Shown here: one piece after another, positions 45,346 to 58,577 of the stretch | Numbering within the stretch: the first letter of the stretch is position 1 | Layout of the letters: each line of letters opens with the position of its first letter | Source: Bacillus fungorum | Lineage (GTDB): Bacteria; Bacillota; Bacilli; Bacillales; Bacillaceae_G | Direction of reading: 5' to 3' | DNA length: 64,000 nt | NCBI RefSeq assembly: GCF_002746455.1 | Contig: NZ_NWUW01000009.1 | Location: 104,656 to 168,655 of the forward strand | Program-made: the position numbers and the translations under genes | The notes under the pieces: generated by a model | Seen by the model: only the letters and a program-made list of their open reading frames with translations | Told to the model about the DNA's origin: nothing | The model's database searches: none

Positions 45346-47601
45346 CTATTGTTTCGTCACAGGTGCAAATTTTGCTAACAAACGTTTAACACCAATTGGG
45401 CTTGGGAACGCAATATCTAATTCTTTTGCATCACCTTCACCTTTTACACTTACAACTGTACCGACTCCCCATTTTTGGTGGGAAGCTTTATCGCCTACTG
45501 CCCAGCCGATTTGTTCGCCGCCCGTCGTCTTAGCTGCAGGACGCACGAAAGCTGAGCGAGAACGTGTTGTAGTTGTCGTTTTACTGCTACTTGCTGTTCT
45601 TCCTTTTGCACCAAACGAAGTTTCACGCTTCGGCGCTGTTTCATTTAATGATTCCACTAGTTCTGTCGGGATTTCTGTAATAAATCGAGATGCGGCATTC
45701 ATACTTGTTCTACCAAATAAAGTACGCATTTGTGCATTGGATAAATACAACTCTTCTTCCGCACGAGTAATACCTACATAAGCAAGACGACGTTCTTCTT
45801 GCATTTCATCTTCTTCCATTAGAGAACGAGTATGCGGGAATATTCCTTCCTCTAAACCAACAATAAAGACAACTGGGAATTCTAATCCTTTCGCTGAGTG
45901 CATCGTCATTAAAATAACTTCCTCACCAGCAGTTGGGTCTTCATCTACACGATCAATATCTGCAACAAGTGCTAAGTCTGTTAAGAATGCAACAAGGCTC
46001 TTATCTTCGCTTTGAGATTCAAATGTTTGCGTAACAGATAAAAACTCATCTAAGTTCTCTAGACGACCTTCCGCTTCTAACGTACGCTCATTTTTCAACA
46101 TATCGCGATAGCCTGTTTTTTCAATAACTTCTTCTACCAATTCTGTAACAGATAAATACTCTTGCATATTTACCCAGTTGTGTAATAAACCTGCGAATTC
46201 TTTTACTGCCTTTGTAACCTTTGCACTTACTCCAACATGCTCAATCTCATCGAATACAGCTGTTAATGAAATTCCATTTTGTACACCGTAATTAATAATT
46301 TTGTCGATAGAAGTCGCACCAATTCCGCGCTTTGGCACGTTAATAATACGTGCGAAACTAATCTCATCATCTGGATTCCCAATTAAGCGTAAATACGCCA
46401 AAATGTCTTTAATCTCTTTACGATCGTAGAACTTCGTTCCGCCAACAATTTTGTAAGGAATATTAGATTTCAGGAAAATCTCCTCGACCATACGAGACTG
46501 CGCATTTGTACGATATAACACTGCAAAATCAGTATATTTTCGTTTTCCCATTTGAATATCGTCACGAATTTTTTTCGCAACAAAGTATGCTTCGTCTTTT
46601 TCCGTTGCAGCACGATAGTACGAGATTTTGCTTCCAACTTGATTGTCTGTCCATAATTTCTTCGGTTTACGATTCGTATTTTTTTCAATTACAGCATTCG
46701 CTGCATTTAAAATATTTTGTGACGAACGATAGTTTTGTTCTAACAGAATAACTTGCGCATTCTCATAGTCTTTTTCGAATGACAAAATGTTAGATATGTC
46801 CGCACCACGCCAGCGATAAATCGACTGATCTGAGTCACCTACAACGCATAAGTTTTTAAAACGTGCTGCTAAATGTTTAACAAGAAGGTACTGCGCTTTG
46901 TTCGTATCTTGATACTCATCCACGTGAATATACTGGAATTTACGCTGATAAAACTCTAGTACTTCTGGAACACGTTCAAATAGCTGAATCGTTGTCATAA
47001 TTAAATCATCAAAGTCCAATGAGTTATTTTTCAGAAGGCGTTTTTGGTATTCTGTATATACATCGCTTGTTAATTTTTCATATGGATCAGCGATTGTAAT
47101 TTTTTTTGCATAGTTATCTGCAGATAACAATTCATTTTTCGCATTACTAATACCGGCTAAAATAGAGCGCGGCTCAAATTTCTTCGGATCAATATTACGC
47201 TCTTTCATAATTTTTTTGACTACAGTTAACTGATCGCCTGAATCTAAGATTGTAAAGTTACGATTAATACCAATACGATCGATATCACGTCGTAAAATAC
47301 GTACACACATAGAGTGGAACGTAGAAATCCAAATATCTTCTGCTTCTGGTCCGACAAGTGTATCAATACGCTCACGCATTTCACGAGCAGCTTTATTTGT
47401 AAAGGTAATAGCTAGTACATTCCATGGTGCTACACCTTTTTCACCAAGTAAATACGCAATACGATGTGTTAACACACGTGTTTTACCACTACCTGCACCT
47501 GCCATTAATAGAAGTGGTCCGTTCGTTATTTGTACTGCTTTTTGTTGCTGCGGATTTAAACCATTTAATAACTTATCTGTCATACCCATATACGCCTGCA
47601 C
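45346..47601 (-). CDS. pcrA: ATP-dependent DNA helicase PcrA (UvrD family)
   Basis: A 751-aa 3'-5' superfamily I helicase acting in repair, replication fork maintenance and plasmid rolling-circle replication. Walker [15 protein letters not shown], motif [11 protein letters not shown], motif [19 protein letters not shown], motif [18 protein letters not shown] and [13 protein letters not shown] are intact, and the C-terminal Tudor-like RNA-polymerase-binding tail ([20 protein letters not shown]) is present. The start used is a GTG close after the AAAGGAG site at the end of pcrB; an ATG 6 codons on is an alternative. Confidence 0.96.
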   Translation of the reverse strand: MQAYMGMTDKLLNGLNPQQQKAVQITNGPLLLMAGAGSGKTRVLTHRIAYLLGEKGVAPWNVLAITFTNKAAREMRERIDTLVGPEAEDIWISTFHSMCVRILRRDIDRIGINRNFTILDSGDQLTVVKKIMKERNIDPKKFEPRSILAGISNAKNELLSADNYAKKITIADPYEKLTSDVYTEYQKRLLKNNSLDFDDLIMTTIQLFERVPEVLEFYQRKFQYIHVDEYQDTNKAQYLLVKHLAARFKNLCVVGDSDQSIYRWRGADISNILSFEKDYENAQVILLEQNYRSSQNILNAANAVIEKNTNRKPKKLWTDNQVGSKISYYRAATEKDEAYFVAKKIRDDIQMGKRKYTDFAVLYRTNAQSRMVEEIFLKSNIPYKIVGGTKFYDRKEIKDILAYLRLIGNPDDEISFARIINVPKRGIGATSIDKIINYGVQNGISLTAVFDEIEHVGVSAKVTKAVKEFAGLLHNWVNMQEYLSVTELVEEVIEKTGYRDMLKNERTLEAEGRLENLDEFLSVTQTFESQSEDKSLVAFLTDLALVADIDRVDEDPTAGEEVILMTMHSAKGLEFPVVFIVGLEEGIFPHTRSLMEEDEMQEERRLAYVGITRAEEELYLSNAQMRTLFGRTSMNAASRFITEIPTELVESLNETAPKRETSFGAKGRTASSSKTTTTTRSRSAFVRPAAKTTGGEQIGWAVGDKASHQKWGVGTVVSVKGEGDAKELDIAFPSPIGVKRLLAKFAPVTKQ

Positions 47602-48291
47602 CTACTCTCCTTTTACTGCTTTAACTGTTTTTAACGCTGCTTTTATATCATCATAAATAATATTTCCAACAACTACCGTATCAGCATATTGCGCCATTTC
47701 TTTTGCTTGCTCTGCATTAGAAATACCGCCGCCATAATATAATTTTGCTTGCTTCAATTCTGCTTTTACATTTTTAACAAGTTCAACGTCTCCATACGTA
47801 CCGCTATATTCTAAATAAAATATCGGTAAACGTAATAGCTTGTCTGCTAAACGCGCGTATGCAATCACATCATCTTCTGTTACATCACATTTTGCATCTG
47901 TAAGCTGTGCTACTTTCGCTTCAGGATTTAAAACACAATACCCTTCCATGAAAATTTCGTCCCAATCCATAATATCCCCAAATTCTTTCAAAGCCTCATG
48001 ATGAACGCCTGTTACCCATTCTACCTTTCGGCTATTTAAAACGCTTGGGATATAATAAAAATCAAATCCTGGTGTAATTGCTTCTACATCAGAAACCTCT
48101 AACACACAAGGAACCGCATATCTACGAATGCTAACTAGCATATGTAGTACATTATCAATTGTCACTCCATCACTTCCGCCTACAATAACAGCATCTGTTC
48201 CAGACTCACAAATCATTTCTAAATGTTCGTCACTTAGCTCCTTATTTGGATCAAGCTTAAATACATGTTTCCACCCGGAAATATCGTACAT
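47602..48291 (-). CDS. pcrB: Heptaprenylglyceryl phosphate synthase
   Basis: A 229-aa TIM-barrel prenyltransferase (GGGP synthase family) linking heptaprenyl diphosphate to sn-glycerol-1-phosphate, giving an archaeal-type ether lipid found in Bacillus. Motifs: [14 protein letters not shown] near residue 30, [11 protein letters not shown] near 160, [12 protein letters not shown] near 190 and [10 protein letters not shown]. Its stop and the pcrA start are directly adjacent, as in B. subtilis. Confidence 0.94.
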   Translation of the reverse strand: MYDISGWKHVFKLDPNKELSDEHLEMICESGTDAVIVGGSDGVTIDNVLHMLVSIRRYAVPCVLEVSDVEAITPGFDFYYIPSVLNSRKVEWVTGVHHEALKEFGDIMDWDEIFMEGYCVLNPEAKVAQLTDAKCDVTEDDVIAYARLADKLLRLPIFYLEYSGTYGDVELVKNVKAELKQAKLYYGGGISNAEQAKEMAQYADTVVVGNIIYDDIKAALKTVKAVKGE

Positions 48292-48629
48292 GAAAACACC
48301 CTTTCTTTTCTCTAGTTATATATATTTCTGTTCAAAATAACAGTTTATTTTCATCATTATTGTTTTAACTTCATCTTAAATATTTGTTTCAAACGGAGAA
48401 TTAAGTTTGGAATTTCCTCTTCCACATTTTTTCAAACGAGAGGATTTAATTTTGCACTTCCTTTTATGCATTCTTTCATTATAACAAAAAAAGCTACTTA
48501 CACACACGCACAATCCAACATCTTTTTCCACGTCAAATGTTGGATTACATATCCCAAAAATCAAACGGGATACTAATAAGAGAAATAGTATTATCTATTT
48601 CAACTTTCATAAAAAGGAGTGTTTTTCTA
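48292..48629. other. Intergenic region between pcrB and the DUF2892 gene
   Basis: About 340 bp of divergent spacer without a supportable gene. It contains an inverted repeat AATCCAACAT/ATGTTGGATT (48512-48521 and 48537-48546) with a 15-nt loop. A 62-codon frame on the minus strand (48376-48564) overlaps this repeat and has no ribosome binding site. Confidence 0.5.
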
Positions 48630-49007
48630 ATGAAGCAAAATATCGGTACAATAAATGCCCTAATTCGAATTACACTCGGACTTGTCCTCTTCGGTTGTAG
48701 TGCAACGAAACTCGTACGCAAGCCTTGGTGCATTTGGTCTAACATTTTGCTATGGGTTGGTGCAATGAAAATTGCAGAGGGAATTGTTCGTTTCTGCCCT
48801 GTTGTTGAAATGTGGAAATTCGGAAAATACATGAACATGGGGGCATTTAAAATGCCTAGCATGAATTTTGCTGAAAAGGGACATACTAAAGAAGAAGTGA
48901 ATCAAACTTCCAATCACGACAAACCACAGTCAAATGGAAGTTATGACGCTTCTGACAAAGAGATTGAGTCAGCGATTGAAGATATAATCCTGGCAAAACC
49001 GCTTTGA
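48630..49007 (+). CDS. DUF2892 / YgaP-like membrane protein
   Basis: 125 aa from the ATG at 48630, chosen because AAAGGAGT stands 10 bases upstream. It has the DUF2892 pattern: KQNIGTINALIRITLGLVLF, a first helix, a CIWSNILLWVGAMKIAEGIVRFCP second helix region, and a polar C-terminal tail. Four Cys residues are notable. In other bacteria this fold is the membrane part of YgaP-type rhodanese; here there is no rhodanese domain. Function unknown. Single-gene unit. Confidence 0.78.
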   Translation: MKQNIGTINALIRITLGLVLFGCSATKLVRKPWCIWSNILLWVGAMKIAEGIVRFCPVVEMWKFGKYMNMGAFKMPSMNFAEKGHTKEEVNQTSNHDKPQSNGSYDASDKEIESAIEDIILAKPL

Positions 49008-49037
49008 ATCATTTGTCACGATGTAAGATGCTCTCAA

Positions 49038-49073
49038 AGAGACTTAGCTGCTGCAGTGGGCGGTTAAGTCTTC
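49038..49073 (+). terminator. Terminator after the DUF2892 gene
   Basis: AGACTTAGCTGC pairs imperfectly with a GGTTAAGTCT arm, followed by TCTTTATTTT. Confidence 0.6.
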
Positions 49074-49164
49074 TTTATTTTACCACAAAACAGAACGTAC
49101 ATTCTTATTTTGAACATTAAAATAGACCTAATCAATAAATTTCAGAAAATTAGGTGTAAACCCC

Positions 49165-49204
49165 TTGCTTAAAATGATATAAAAGTGATATCATTTTTAT
49201 ATCA
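49165..49204 (+). promoter_or_regulatory. Promoter with 30-bp palindromic operator for the SPFH-RHH pair
   Basis: A near-perfect 30-bp palindrome (49175-49204) is built of TGATATAAAA, a central TGATATCA and TTTTATATCA; 14 of 15 position pairs are complementary. A TTGCTT -35 (49165-49170) and TATCAT -10 (49189-49194, 18-bp spacer) place the palindrome over the -10 and start site. The AGGAGG ribosome binding site follows directly. Confidence 0.65.
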
Positions 49205-49216
49205 GGAGGCGATCAT

Positions 49217-50062
49217 ATGAAAGAAAAACAAGTATTGTATGTTAATGGTTTTCTTGGGATTATTGGAATTTTGATTTTAGCCGCTATCGGTGTATTTTTC
49301 CTCGTACAAGAAATTTTTATAGGAGCGGCATTAACTATTATTTTAGCCGCAGTTCTTGCTACAGGTATTGGTATTGTTCAACCAAACCAAGCAAAAGTCA
49401 TTACGTTTTTCGGTAATTATTTAGGAACAATTCGTCAAAACGGTTTATTTTTAACGATTCCGTTCGCGTTCCGTCAAACTGTATCGTTACGTGTTGAAAA
49501 CTTTAATAGTAAGAAATTAAAAGTAAATGATGTCGACGGAAACCCAATTGAAATTGCAGCTGTTATCGTATATAAAGTTGTTGATTCTGCAAAAGCAATG
49601 TTCGGCGTTGAACATTATGATCGATTTGTAGAAATTCAAAGTGAAACGGCAATCCGCCACGTTGCAACAAAATATCCTTATGACAATTTCCAAGATGAAA
49701 CCTGCATTACGTTACGCGGAAATACTGAAGAAGTCTCTGAAGAATTAAAACGTGAGTTGGAAGCGCGCCTTGAAATCGCTGGCGTAGAAGTATTAGAAAC
49801 TCGTTTAACACATTTAGCTTATGCAACAGAAATTGCCCATGCAATGTTACAACGTCAACAAGCAAAAGCAGTATTAGCTGCTAGAAAAGAGATTGTTGAA
49901 GGTGCTGTGAAGATGGCAAAAGATTCAATTCATATGTTAGATGAGGAAGGCGTACTGGAACTCGATGACGAGCGTAAAGCGAATATGGTAAACAACTTAT
50001 TAGTTGCCATCGTTTCAGATAAAGGTGCGCAACCAGTTATTAATACAGGAAGCCTATACTAA
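49217..50062 (+). CDS. SPFH/band-7 domain membrane protein
   Basis: 281 aa. Two closely spaced N-terminal hydrophobic segments (about 8-30 and 33-55) are followed by an SPFH domain (IVQPNQAKVITFFGNYLGTI to about residue 200) and an Ala/Gln-rich helix (AHAMLQRQQAKAVLAARKEI) typical of stomatin/slipin oligomers. It would form membrane-bound scaffolds; the client is unknown. The next gene starts 16 bp on and encodes a ribbon-helix-helix protein, an arrangement suggesting an autoregulated stress pair. Confidence 0.85.
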   Translation: MKEKQVLYVNGFLGIIGILILAAIGVFFLVQEIFIGAALTIILAAVLATGIGIVQPNQAKVITFFGNYLGTIRQNGLFLTIPFAFRQTVSLRVENFNSKKLKVNDVDGNPIEIAAVIVYKVVDSAKAMFGVEHYDRFVEIQSETAIRHVATKYPYDNFQDETCITLRGNTEEVSEELKRELEARLEIAGVEVLETRLTHLAYATEIAHAMLQRQQAKAVLAARKEIVEGAVKMAKDSIHMLDEEGVLELDDERKANMVNNLLVAIVSDKGAQPVINTGSLY

Positions 50063-50078
50063 AAGGTTGTAAATCATT

Positions 50079-50243
50079 ATGGCTAAAAAGAAAAGCTTTC
50101 CATTACGTATTGATCCTGAATTACACGCAGTCATCGAAAAATGGGCGAATGATGAGTTTCGTAGCGTCAATGCACACATCGAGTATTTACTTCGAGAAAT
50201 GGCAAAGCAAAAAGGTAAATTAAAAAAAGATAAAGATGCATAA
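50079..50243 (+). CDS. Arc-type ribbon-helix-helix DNA-binding protein, 54 aa
   Basis: Small ORF from ATG 50079 to TAA 50243. The pattern is Arc/CopG: a beta strand KSFPLRIDPEL, helix A HAVIEKWANDE, a turn FRSVN, and helix B AHIEYLLREMAKQ, then a Lys-rich tail. AAAGGTTG precedes the ATG. It lies 16 bp after the SPFH gene. It could repress its own operon through the palindrome at 49175-49204, or be a cofactor of the SPFH protein; neither is shown by sequence alone. Confidence 0.8.
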   Translation: MAKKKSFPLRIDPELHAVIEKWANDEFRSVNAHIEYLLREMAKQKGKLKKDKDA

Positions 50244-50274
50244 AAATCCCGCTGAGAAATCAGCGGGATTTTTC
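50242..50274. terminator. Bidirectional terminator between the RHH gene and purD
   Basis: AAAAATCCCGCTGA gaaa TCAGCGGGATTTTT stem; ends both the SPFH-RHH transcript and the pur operon. Confidence 0.9.
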
Positions 50275-50279
50275 ACATA

Positions 50280-51554
<1,275 letters not shown>

Positions 51555-51580
51555 TCATCCCCCAATACTTAAATAAGTAC

Positions 51581-51663
51581 AAACTAGAAGCTCTGCTCCT
51601 AGTTTGCCTTTTCATATCAATAAAAGTTTAAAAGAGAGGTTATCTCGACCGGACCTTTTAAAC
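51581..51663 (-). terminator. Two hairpins in the purH-purD gap
   Basis: First in transcript order: GTTTAAAAG/CTTTTAAAC (51626-51663) with an inner GAGA/TCTC stem and a TTTTATT run, a terminator-like shape. Second: AAACTAG-AGC/GCT-CTAGTTT (51581-51605). Read-through is required for purD, so this may attenuate or process the mRNA. Confidence 0.6.
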
Positions 51664-51671
51664 ATCCTCTA

Positions 51672-53207
51672 TTAGTGTTTGAAATGACGTACGCCAGTGA
51701 ACACCATAGCAATCCCATACTCATCTGCCATCTTTATAGAATCCTCATCACGGATTGATCCGCCTGGCTGAATGATTGCTGTAATTCCTGCTTTTGCTGC
51801 TTCTTCTACTGTATCTGGCATTGGGAAGAAAGCATCAGATGCAAGTGCGCTACCTTGTGCCTTTTCGCCAGCTTGTGTAATTGCGATTTTTGCAGAACCT
51901 ACACGGTTCATCTGTCCTGCACCTACACCAACTGTCATGTTATCATTCGCTAAAACAATTGCATTTGATTTCACATGTTTTACAACTTTCCAAGCTAGTT
52001 TTAAATCTTTCCACTCTTGCTCTGACGGTTCACGTTTTGTTGGAATTGAAATTGTGCTTTCATCTAATGATAACGTATCTTCCTCTTGAACGAGAAGACC
52101 ACCTTGTACAGAAGTTAGTTTTTTGCTTGCACTTTTCGCTTTTTCAATATTTACAGTTAGTAAACGTAAGTTTTTCTTACTTTGCAACACTTCTAAAGCC
52201 TCTTTTGAGAAAGAAGGTGCGATAATAATTTCTAAGAAAATTTCGTGTAACTTTTCAGCTGTAGCTTTATCGATTTCACGATTCGCTGCAATAATGCCTC
52301 CAAAGATTGATACTGGATCCGCTTCATAAGCACGTGTGTATGCTTCATGAATATCAGTTCCTACTCCAACACCACATGGATTCATATGTTTTACCGCTAC
52401 TACTGCTGGTTCTGTAAATTCTTTCACGATACTAAGTGCTGCATCTGCATCGTTAATATTGTTATAAGATAATTCTTTACCGTGTAATTGTTCTGCGTAC
52501 GCAACAGAAGAAGTTACAGCGAATGGTGCTTTATAGAATGTTGCTTTTTGATGTGGATTTTCTCCATAGCGTAAATCTTGTTTTTTCTCAAATGTCACTG
52601 TTAATGTTTCTGGGCTTTCTTCACCCATTTGCTCTGTTAAGTAGTTAGAGATTAACGCATCATATGCTGCTGTATGACGGAATACTTTCGCTGCTAATTT
52701 ACGTTTCGTTTCCTCTTTTACTTGACCGTTCTCTTTCAGCTCTGCTAATACAACATCGTAATCTACTGGATCTACAATTACCGATACAAATTTGTGATTT
52801 TTCGCAGCAGAGCGAATCATTGTCGGGCCACCAATATCAATGTTTTCAATTGCATCAGCAAATGTTACATCAGGCTTAGCGATTGTTTCTTTGAATGGGT
52901 ATAAGTTAACAACAACAAAATCAATTGGCTCCATACCTAACTCATTCATTTGCGCTACATGCGTTTCATTATCGCGAACTGCTAATAGACCACCATGAAT
53001 ATTTGGATGTAATGTTTTCACACGACCATCCATAATTTCTGGGAACCCAGTTACTTCAGAAATACCGATTACTTGTAAGCCATTTTCTTCTAGTAATTTT
53101 TTTGTACCACCTGTTGATATAACTTCGATTCCTTGTTCTAGTAAACCTTTAACAAATTCTACTACTCCTGTTTTATCTGAAACACTTACTAATGCACGCT
53201 TTTTCAT
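51672..53207 (-). CDS. purH: Bifunctional AICAR transformylase / IMP cyclohydrolase
   Basis: A 511-aa enzyme for the last two purine steps. Residues about 1-195 are the MGS-like IMP cyclohydrolase domain ([32 protein letters not shown]); the rest is the AICAR transformylase with the catalytic [11 protein letters not shown] and [20 protein letters not shown]. Starts 24 bp after purN. Complete and of family length. Confidence 0.97.
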   Translation of the reverse strand: MKKRALVSVSDKTGVVEFVKGLLEQGIEVISTGGTKKLLEENGLQVIGISEVTGFPEIMDGRVKTLHPNIHGGLLAVRDNETHVAQMNELGMEPIDFVVVNLYPFKETIAKPDVTFADAIENIDIGGPTMIRSAAKNHKFVSVIVDPVDYDVVLAELKENGQVKEETKRKLAAKVFRHTAAYDALISNYLTEQMGEESPETLTVTFEKKQDLRYGENPHQKATFYKAPFAVTSSVAYAEQLHGKELSYNNINDADAALSIVKEFTEPAVVAVKHMNPCGVGVGTDIHEAYTRAYEADPVSIFGGIIAANREIDKATAEKLHEIFLEIIIAPSFSKEALEVLQSKKNLRLLTVNIEKAKSASKKLTSVQGGLLVQEEDTLSLDESTISIPTKREPSEQEWKDLKLAWKVVKHVKSNAIVLANDNMTVGVGAGQMNRVGSAKIAITQAGEKAQGSALASDAFFPMPDTVEEAAKAGITAIIQPGGSIRDEDSIKMADEYGIAMVFTGVRHFKH

Positions 53208-53231
53208 TGACCCTTCACCCCTAGTTGTATG

Positions 53232-53819
53232 TTAGTTAACAGTTGGCTCTTTTACAGACTGAACAATTCGATTGACTGTATTTACGTATAATTTATGTTC
53301 CACTTGTTGAATTTTCTTCTGTAAGCTTTCTCTCGTATCCCCTTCAGAAACAACTACTGCTTCTTGCGCAATAATTGGCCCTGTATCCATACCTGCATCT
53401 ACATAATGAATCGTTACTCCAGTTACTTTCACACCTGCTTCTAACGCTTGACCAACAGCATCTTTACCTGGAAAACTCGGTAGTAGTGATGGATGAATAT
53501 TAATAATCTTCCCGCCGTATGCGTCTAATAACGTCGGCCCGATCAAACGCATATAGCCAGCTAAAATAACATAATCAATTTCATATTCTTCTAGCTTCTT
53601 TAATATTTCTTTTTCAAATGCTTCTTTTGACTCATACGCTTTTGCTGAAAAAGCGAAACATGGAATATGATGATAATGTGCCCGTCCCACAGCGCGTGCT
53701 TCTGGTTTATCACATACTAATAAACTAATTTCTGCATCCAATCTTGTTTCTTCTACCGCATTAACGAGAGATTGAAAGTTAGATCCACTCCCAGAAGCAA
53801 AAACTGCTAATCTACTCAT
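53232..53819 (-). CDS. purN: Phosphoribosylglycinamide formyltransferase
   Basis: A 195-aa enzyme moving a formyl group from 10-formyl-THF to GAR. Visible are [13 protein letters not shown] at the start, the catalytic His-Asp region [13 protein letters not shown] (near residue 108) and [17 protein letters not shown] overlaps the purM stop by 4 bp. The Asn-His-Asp active-site set is intact. Confidence 0.97.
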   Translation of the reverse strand: MSRLAVFASGSGSNFQSLVNAVEETRLDAEISLLVCDKPEARAVGRAHYHHIPCFAFSAKAYESKEAFEKEILKKLEEYEIDYVILAGYMRLIGPTLLDAYGGKIINIHPSLLPSFPGKDAVGQALEAGVKVTGVTIHYVDAGMDTGPIIAQEAVVVSEGDTRESLQKKIQQVEHKLYVNTVNRIVQSVKEPTVN

Positions 53820-54856
53820 AGTGCTGTGCCCCCATTGAAAGTAACACCAGCCCCTTGTACAGTACGTCCAATAATACGAGCTGTTTCTCCTTGCTCTTCA
53901 AGAAGACGAACAACATCTTTTGCATCTTCTTCCTTCACCGCTACTACCATACCAATACCCATGTTAAAAATATTGAACATTTCTTTCTCTTCTAGCTTTC
54001 CAACTTCTTGAAGCAAACTGAAAATCGGTTGAATTTTCCAAGATCCTAATTCAATTTCTGCACCGATTCCTTCTGGTAACATACGTGGAATATTTTCAAT
54101 GAATCCGCCACCTGTAATATGCGCCATACCGTATACTTCATGTTTCTTCAATAGTTCTAAAATAGGTTTGACATAAATTTTCGTTGGTTTTAATAATTCT
54201 TCACCAAGAGGTAGCTCTAAGCGTCCGTAAATGCGATCCAAGGATAGTTCTCCATCTTCTAGCAATACTTTTCGTACTAAAGAATAACCGTTACTATGAA
54301 TGCCGCTAGATGCTAAGCCAATTAATACGTGGCCAGCTTCAATCTTTTCACCTGTTACAATCTTCTTTTTATCAACAATTCCAACTGTAAAACCAGCTAA
54401 ATCGTATTCTTCCGTAGAATACATCCCTGGCATTTCAGCTGTTTCTCCACCAATTAATGCACAACCAGCTTGGCGGCAGCCCTCTGATATACCTTTGACG
54501 ATGCTTTCAATTTTACTAGGTTCAGCTTTACCACAAGCAATATAATCAAGGAAGAAAAGCGGCTCTGCCCCTTGGACAACAATATCATTTACACACATTG
54601 CTACTGCATCAATACCAATTGTGTCATGTTTATCTGCCATAAAAGCGAGCATCAATTTCGTTCCCACGCCATCTGTTCCAGATACTAATACAGGTTCTTC
54701 TAATGCAAATTTTGATAGATCAAACATACCTCCAAAACCGCCTAAACCACCTAGTACTTCTTTTCTCATTGTTGTTTGTACGTGTTTTTTCATGCGAGAT
54801 ACCGCTTCATATCCAGCTTCAATATCTACTCCTGCTTGCTTATATGCATTCGCCAT
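53816..54856 (-). CDS. purM: Phosphoribosylformylglycinamidine cyclo-ligase
   Basis: A 346-aa AIR synthetase closing the imidazole ring with ATP. Typical motifs: [16 protein letters not shown] at the N-terminus, [24 protein letters not shown] and [14 protein letters not shown]. First gene of the purMNH group, after a 100-bp gap with a hairpin following purF. Complete. Confidence 0.97.
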   Translation of the reverse strand: MANAYKQAGVDIEAGYEAVSRMKKHVQTTMRKEVLGGLGGFGGMFDLSKFALEEPVLVSGTDGVGTKLMLAFMADKHDTIGIDAVAMCVNDIVVQGAEPLFFLDYIACGKAEPSKIESIVKGISEGCRQAGCALIGGETAEMPGMYSTEEYDLAGFTVGIVDKKKIVTGEKIEAGHVLIGLASSGIHSNGYSLVRKVLLEDGELSLDRIYGRLELPLGEELLKPTKIYVKPILELLKKHEVYGMAHITGGGFIENIPRMLPEGIGAEIELGSWKIQPIFSLLQEVGKLEEKEMFNIFNMGIGMVVAVKEEDAKDVVRLLEEQGETARIIGRTVQGAGVTFNGGTAL

Positions 54857-54919
54857 CGTTCTCTACACCTCGTCTTTTAATTTCTCCCCATCCAGGACAG
54901 GCTATTTTCAGAAAGAAGC

Positions 54920-54949
54920 CAGCTTCTACATCAAATCATGTAGAAGCTG
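54920..54949 (-). repeat. Hairpin in the purF-purM gap
   Basis: Perfect 12-bp arms CAGCTTCTACAT and ATGTAGAAGCTG with a 6-nt loop, extendable by AAGAAG/CTTCTT. It is followed on the RNA by GGCUUCUUUCU rather than a clean U run. Confidence 0.75.
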
Positions 54950-54957
54950 TTTTCTTC

Positions 54958-56373
54958 TTATTTCATGCTTTCTAAAAGCTCTTGCTCATAATCATAAAGA
55001 GCTGTCGGATAGTCCCCATTAAAGTAAGCCATACATAGACCGCCATATTTCCCTTCATATGGACGTCCAATTGCATCTACTAATCCATCTTCACTTAAAA
55101 ATGTTAGTGAATCTGCTCCGATCATTTCACGGATTTCTTCTACTGTATTATTTGCTGCAATTAATTCTTTTCTCGTTTGAATATCAATGCCATAGAAGCA
55201 TGGATATTTCAGAGGTGGTGACGCAATTCTTACGTGAACTTCTGTCGCTCCAGCCTCGCGAAGCATACGAACAATTCGTTTACTCGTTGTTCCTCTTACG
55301 ATAGAATCGTCAATCATAACAACTCGTTTCCCTTCAACTACACCTCTTACTGCTGAAAGCTTCATCTTAACCCCTTGCTCTCGCAGTTCTTGCGAAGGTT
55401 GAATAAACGTACGTCCAACGTAACGATTTTTAATTAACCCTAACTCATATGGAATGCCTGTCGCCTCAGCATAACCAATTGCTGCTGAAATACTAGAGTC
55501 TGGTACACCAGTAACAACATCAGCTTCAATAGGAGCTTCTGCCGCCAAACGTTTCCCCATGTTTTTACGTGCTGCATGGACGTTAATACCCGCAATATTA
55601 GAATCCGGACGTGCAAAGTAAATGTACTCCATACTACAAATTGCATGATCTACTTCATTTGTAAAACGATCTACGTGAATTCCTTCATCATTGATGATAA
55701 GTAATTCACCTGGTTCTACATCACGAATGTATGTTGCACCTACTACATCGAAAGCACATGTTTCTGATGCTACAACGTAAGCATCCCCCATCTTTCCAAT
55801 TGAAAGAGGACGGAACCCATTCGGATCTAGTGCAACAATCATTTCATTTCCAGTTAGTAAAAGATACGCAAACGCACCTTTCACTTTGTTTAGTGCCTCT
55901 TTTACACTTTCAATTAAAGAATCTTTCGTACTACGCTTAATAAGATGTAAAAGTACTTCTGTATCTGAACTCGTTTGAAAAATACTTCCCTCTGCCTCTA
56001 ATTCACGGCGAAGCATTTTTGCGTTAATTAAATTTCCGTTATGGGCTAGCGCCATGCTATGATCGGAGAAACGGAACAATAATGGTTGAACGTTAGCAAC
56101 TTCACTCCCACCAGCCGTTGCGTATCGTACATGCCCGATTGCTGATTTTCCGTTCAATCCTTCTAGCTCACCTCTTGAAAACACTTCTGATATTAAACCT
56201 AACCCCTTGTGACCGACGATTTTTTCCCCATTATTTACGACAATGCCTGCGCCTTCTTGCCCACGGTGCTGTAAACTGTGCAATCCGTAATATGAAACTT
56301 GTGCTGCATTTTCATGCCCCCAAATTCCGAAAACGCCACATTCTTCATTTAACCCCTTTATTTCAGCAAGCAT
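54958..56373 (-). CDS. purF: Amidophosphoribosyltransferase
   Basis: 471 aa from the ATG at 56373 (GGAAAGGGG upstream). It is the committed step, making phosphoribosylamine from PRPP and glutamine. The opening [20 protein letters not shown] shows the 11-residue propeptide removed to expose catalytic Cys1, exactly as in B. subtilis. The PRPP loop [17 protein letters not shown] and the cysteines for the 4Fe-4S cluster (for example [24 protein letters not shown]) are visible. Overlaps purL by 16 bp. Confidence 0.97.
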   Translation of the reverse strand: MLAEIKGLNEECGVFGIWGHENAAQVSYYGLHSLQHRGQEGAGIVVNNGEKIVGHKGLGLISEVFSRGELEGLNGKSAIGHVRYATAGGSEVANVQPLLFRFSDHSMALAHNGNLINAKMLRRELEAEGSIFQTSSDTEVLLHLIKRSTKDSLIESVKEALNKVKGAFAYLLLTGNEMIVALDPNGFRPLSIGKMGDAYVVASETCAFDVVGATYIRDVEPGELLIINDEGIHVDRFTNEVDHAICSMEYIYFARPDSNIAGINVHAARKNMGKRLAAEAPIEADVVTGVPDSSISAAIGYAEATGIPYELGLIKNRYVGRTFIQPSQELREQGVKMKLSAVRGVVEGKRVVMIDDSIVRGTTSKRIVRMLREAGATEVHVRIASPPLKYPCFYGIDIQTRKELIAANNTVEEIREMIGADSLTFLSEDGLVDAIGRPYEGKYGGLCMAYFNGDYPTALYDYEQELLESMK

Positions 56374-58577
56374 GGGATTGCCCCTTTCCAAGCCTTTCTC
56401 ATTTCATCTACATTTGCTGTAAGTAATACTTCATTTTCTTCATTGTGAATTTTTACTTCATTTGTATTTGTTACTTCTCCAACTTGAAGTGCTTCTACCG
56501 CTTTCTCGAACGCTTCTTTATTTTCACGCTTTACAGTTATAACGAAGCGAGATTGTGACTCAGAGAATAATGCAGCTGTTGCTTCTCCGTCTAATTTCAC
56601 ATTAGCACCTAAACCGTTAGCACCAATTGCACTTTCAGTAATTGCAACTGCTAAACCACCTTCTGCAACATCATGTGCAGATTGAACAAGGCCAGCTTGA
56701 ATTGCTTCGAGTACTTGTTTTTGACGTTTTAATTCTACATCTAGATCGATACTTGGTGATTGACCGAAAATTTTACCGTGGATCATTTTCTGTAATTCAC
56801 TTCCACCAAACTCAGCTTTCGTCTCTCCGATTACGTAAACTAAATCGCCAGCTTGCTTAAACTCTTGTGTTGTTACATGTTTTAAATCGTGTACAAGTCC
56901 AACCATCCCAACTGTCGGTGTTGGATATACTGCTTCACCACTACGCTCGTTATACATTGATACGTTTCCGCCAATAACTGGCGTTTGTAACTTGCGACAA
57001 GCTTCACTCATACCATCTACTGATTTTTCAATTTGCCAGAAGATTTCTGGTTTTTCTGGATTACCGAAGTTTAAGCAATCTGTAATTGCAAGTGGCTCTC
57101 CTCCAGAACATACGATATTACGCGCTGCCTCTGCTACTGCAATTTTACCGCCCACTTCTGGATCTAAATAAATATAGCGAGAGTTACAATCTGTCGTCAT
57201 TGCTAATCCTTTTTCTGTACCGCGTACACGTACAACTGCTGCATCTGAACCTGGTGTAACAACTGTGCTTGTGCGAACTTGGTAATCGTATTGATCATAT
57301 ACCCACTCTTTACTTGCAATCGTCGGTTGTTGTAATAGAGAGAATAACGTTTCTTTATAATTTTCTATTTTTGGTGTTTCCATTTTCATCTGCTGGAATT
57401 CAGCAAAGTATGCTGCTTCTTTTGATGGTTTATGATAAATTGGCGCTTCTTCTGCAAGAGCATCCGCTGGTACTTCAGCTACCATTTCACCTTTATGGAA
57501 TAAACGAAGCATTTTATCTTCCGTTACTTTCCCCATCGTAACGGCTGCAAGACCATACTTCTCAAATAAATCTACTATTTCTTGCTCTCTACCTTTTTTC
57601 ACAACGATTAACATACGCTCTTGTGATTCAGATAGCATCATTTCATATGGAGTCATTCCAGTTTCACGCTGTGGTACATCATCTAAGTACATTTCAATAC
57701 CCATACCTGCTTTACTCGCCATTTCTGCAGAAGATGAAGTTAAACCGGCAGCTCCCATATCTTGAATTCCAACAAGTGCGTCCGACTGAATAAGTTCTAA
57801 ACAAGCTTCAATAAGAAGTTTCTCCATAAATGGATCTCCTACTTGAACTGCTGGACGCTTCGCTTCCGAGCTTTCAGATAACTCTTCAGATGCGAATGTT
57901 GCACCGTGAATACCGTCACGACCAGTTGATGCTCCTACGTACATTACCGTATTTCCAGCACCGTGCGCTTGCCCTTTTTTAATGTCTTCGTGGTTAATTA
58001 AGCCTACGCACATTGCATTTACAAGTGGATTTCCTTCATAACATGGATCAAATTGTACTTCGCCGCCAACAGTAGGGATACCAATGCAGTTACCGTATCC
58101 TGCGATTCCCGCTACTACTTCTTCAAATAAATATTTCACACGTGGTGATTGTAATTCACCGAAGCGAAGTGAGTTTAATAGAGCTACTGGACGCGCTCCC
58201 ATAGAGAATACGTCACGGATAATACCACCAACGCCTGTTGCTGCTCCTTGATATGGCTCAATTGCAGAAGGATGGTTATGACTTTCCATTTTAAATACAA
58301 CCGCTTGATTATCACCGATATCTACAATTCCAGCGCCTTCTCCAGGTCCTTGTAGGACACGCTCACCTGTCGTTGGGAATTTGCGCAGAACTGGTTTTGA
58401 ATTTTTATAACTACAATGTTCAGACCACATTACAGAGAATAATCCTGTTTCTGTATAATTTGGCAAACGGCCTAAAATCTTTTCAACCATGGCAAACTCT
58501 TCGTCTGTTAGCCCCATTTCCGCATATATACGCTCTTCTTTAATTTGTGTTGGATTTGGCTCAAGCATTAACGACAT
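56358..58577 (-). CDS. purL: FGAM synthase subunit PurL (small type)
   Basis: 739 aa, the synthetase subunit of the three-part PurSQL complex converting FGAR to FGAM with ATP and ammonia. Motifs: [14 protein letters not shown] near residue 50, [30 protein letters not shown] and [11 protein letters not shown]. Length is the short Bacillus form lacking fused PurS/PurQ domains, which are separate genes just upstream. Overlaps purQ by 17 bp. Confidence 0.97.
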   Translation of the reverse strand: MSLMLEPNPTQIKEERIYAEMGLTDEEFAMVEKILGRLPNYTETGLFSVMWSEHCSYKNSKPVLRKFPTTGERVLQGPGEGAGIVDIGDNQAVVFKMESHNHPSAIEPYQGAATGVGGIIRDVFSMGARPVALLNSLRFGELQSPRVKYLFEEVVAGIAGYGNCIGIPTVGGEVQFDPCYEGNPLVNAMCVGLINHEDIKKGQAHGAGNTVMYVGASTGRDGIHGATFASEELSESSEAKRPAVQVGDPFMEKLLIEACLELIQSDALVGIQDMGAAGLTSSSAEMASKAGMGIEMYLDDVPQRETGMTPYEMMLSESQERMLIVVKKGREQEIVDLFEKYGLAAVTMGKVTEDKMLRLFHKGEMVAEVPADALAEEAPIYHKPSKEAAYFAEFQQMKMETPKIENYKETLFSLLQQPTIASKEWVYDQYDYQVRTSTVVTPGSDAAVVRVRGTEKGLAMTTDCNSRYIYLDPEVGGKIAVAEAARNIVCSGGEPLAITDCLNFGNPEKPEIFWQIEKSVDGMSEACRKLQTPVIGGNVSMYNERSGEAVYPTPTVGMVGLVHDLKHVTTQEFKQAGDLVYVIGETKAEFGGSELQKMIHGKIFGQSPSIDLDVELKRQKQVLEAIQAGLVQSAHDVAEGGLAVAITESAIGANGLGANVKLDGEATAALFSESQSRFVITVKRENKEAFEKAVEALQVGEVTNTNEVKIHNEENEVLLTANVDEMRKAWKGAIPCLLK

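Noticed and set aside
48376..48564. 62-codon minus-strand frame upstream of pcrB
   Set aside because: Odd composition (Cys/Lys-rich), no ribosome binding site, overlaps an inverted repeat.
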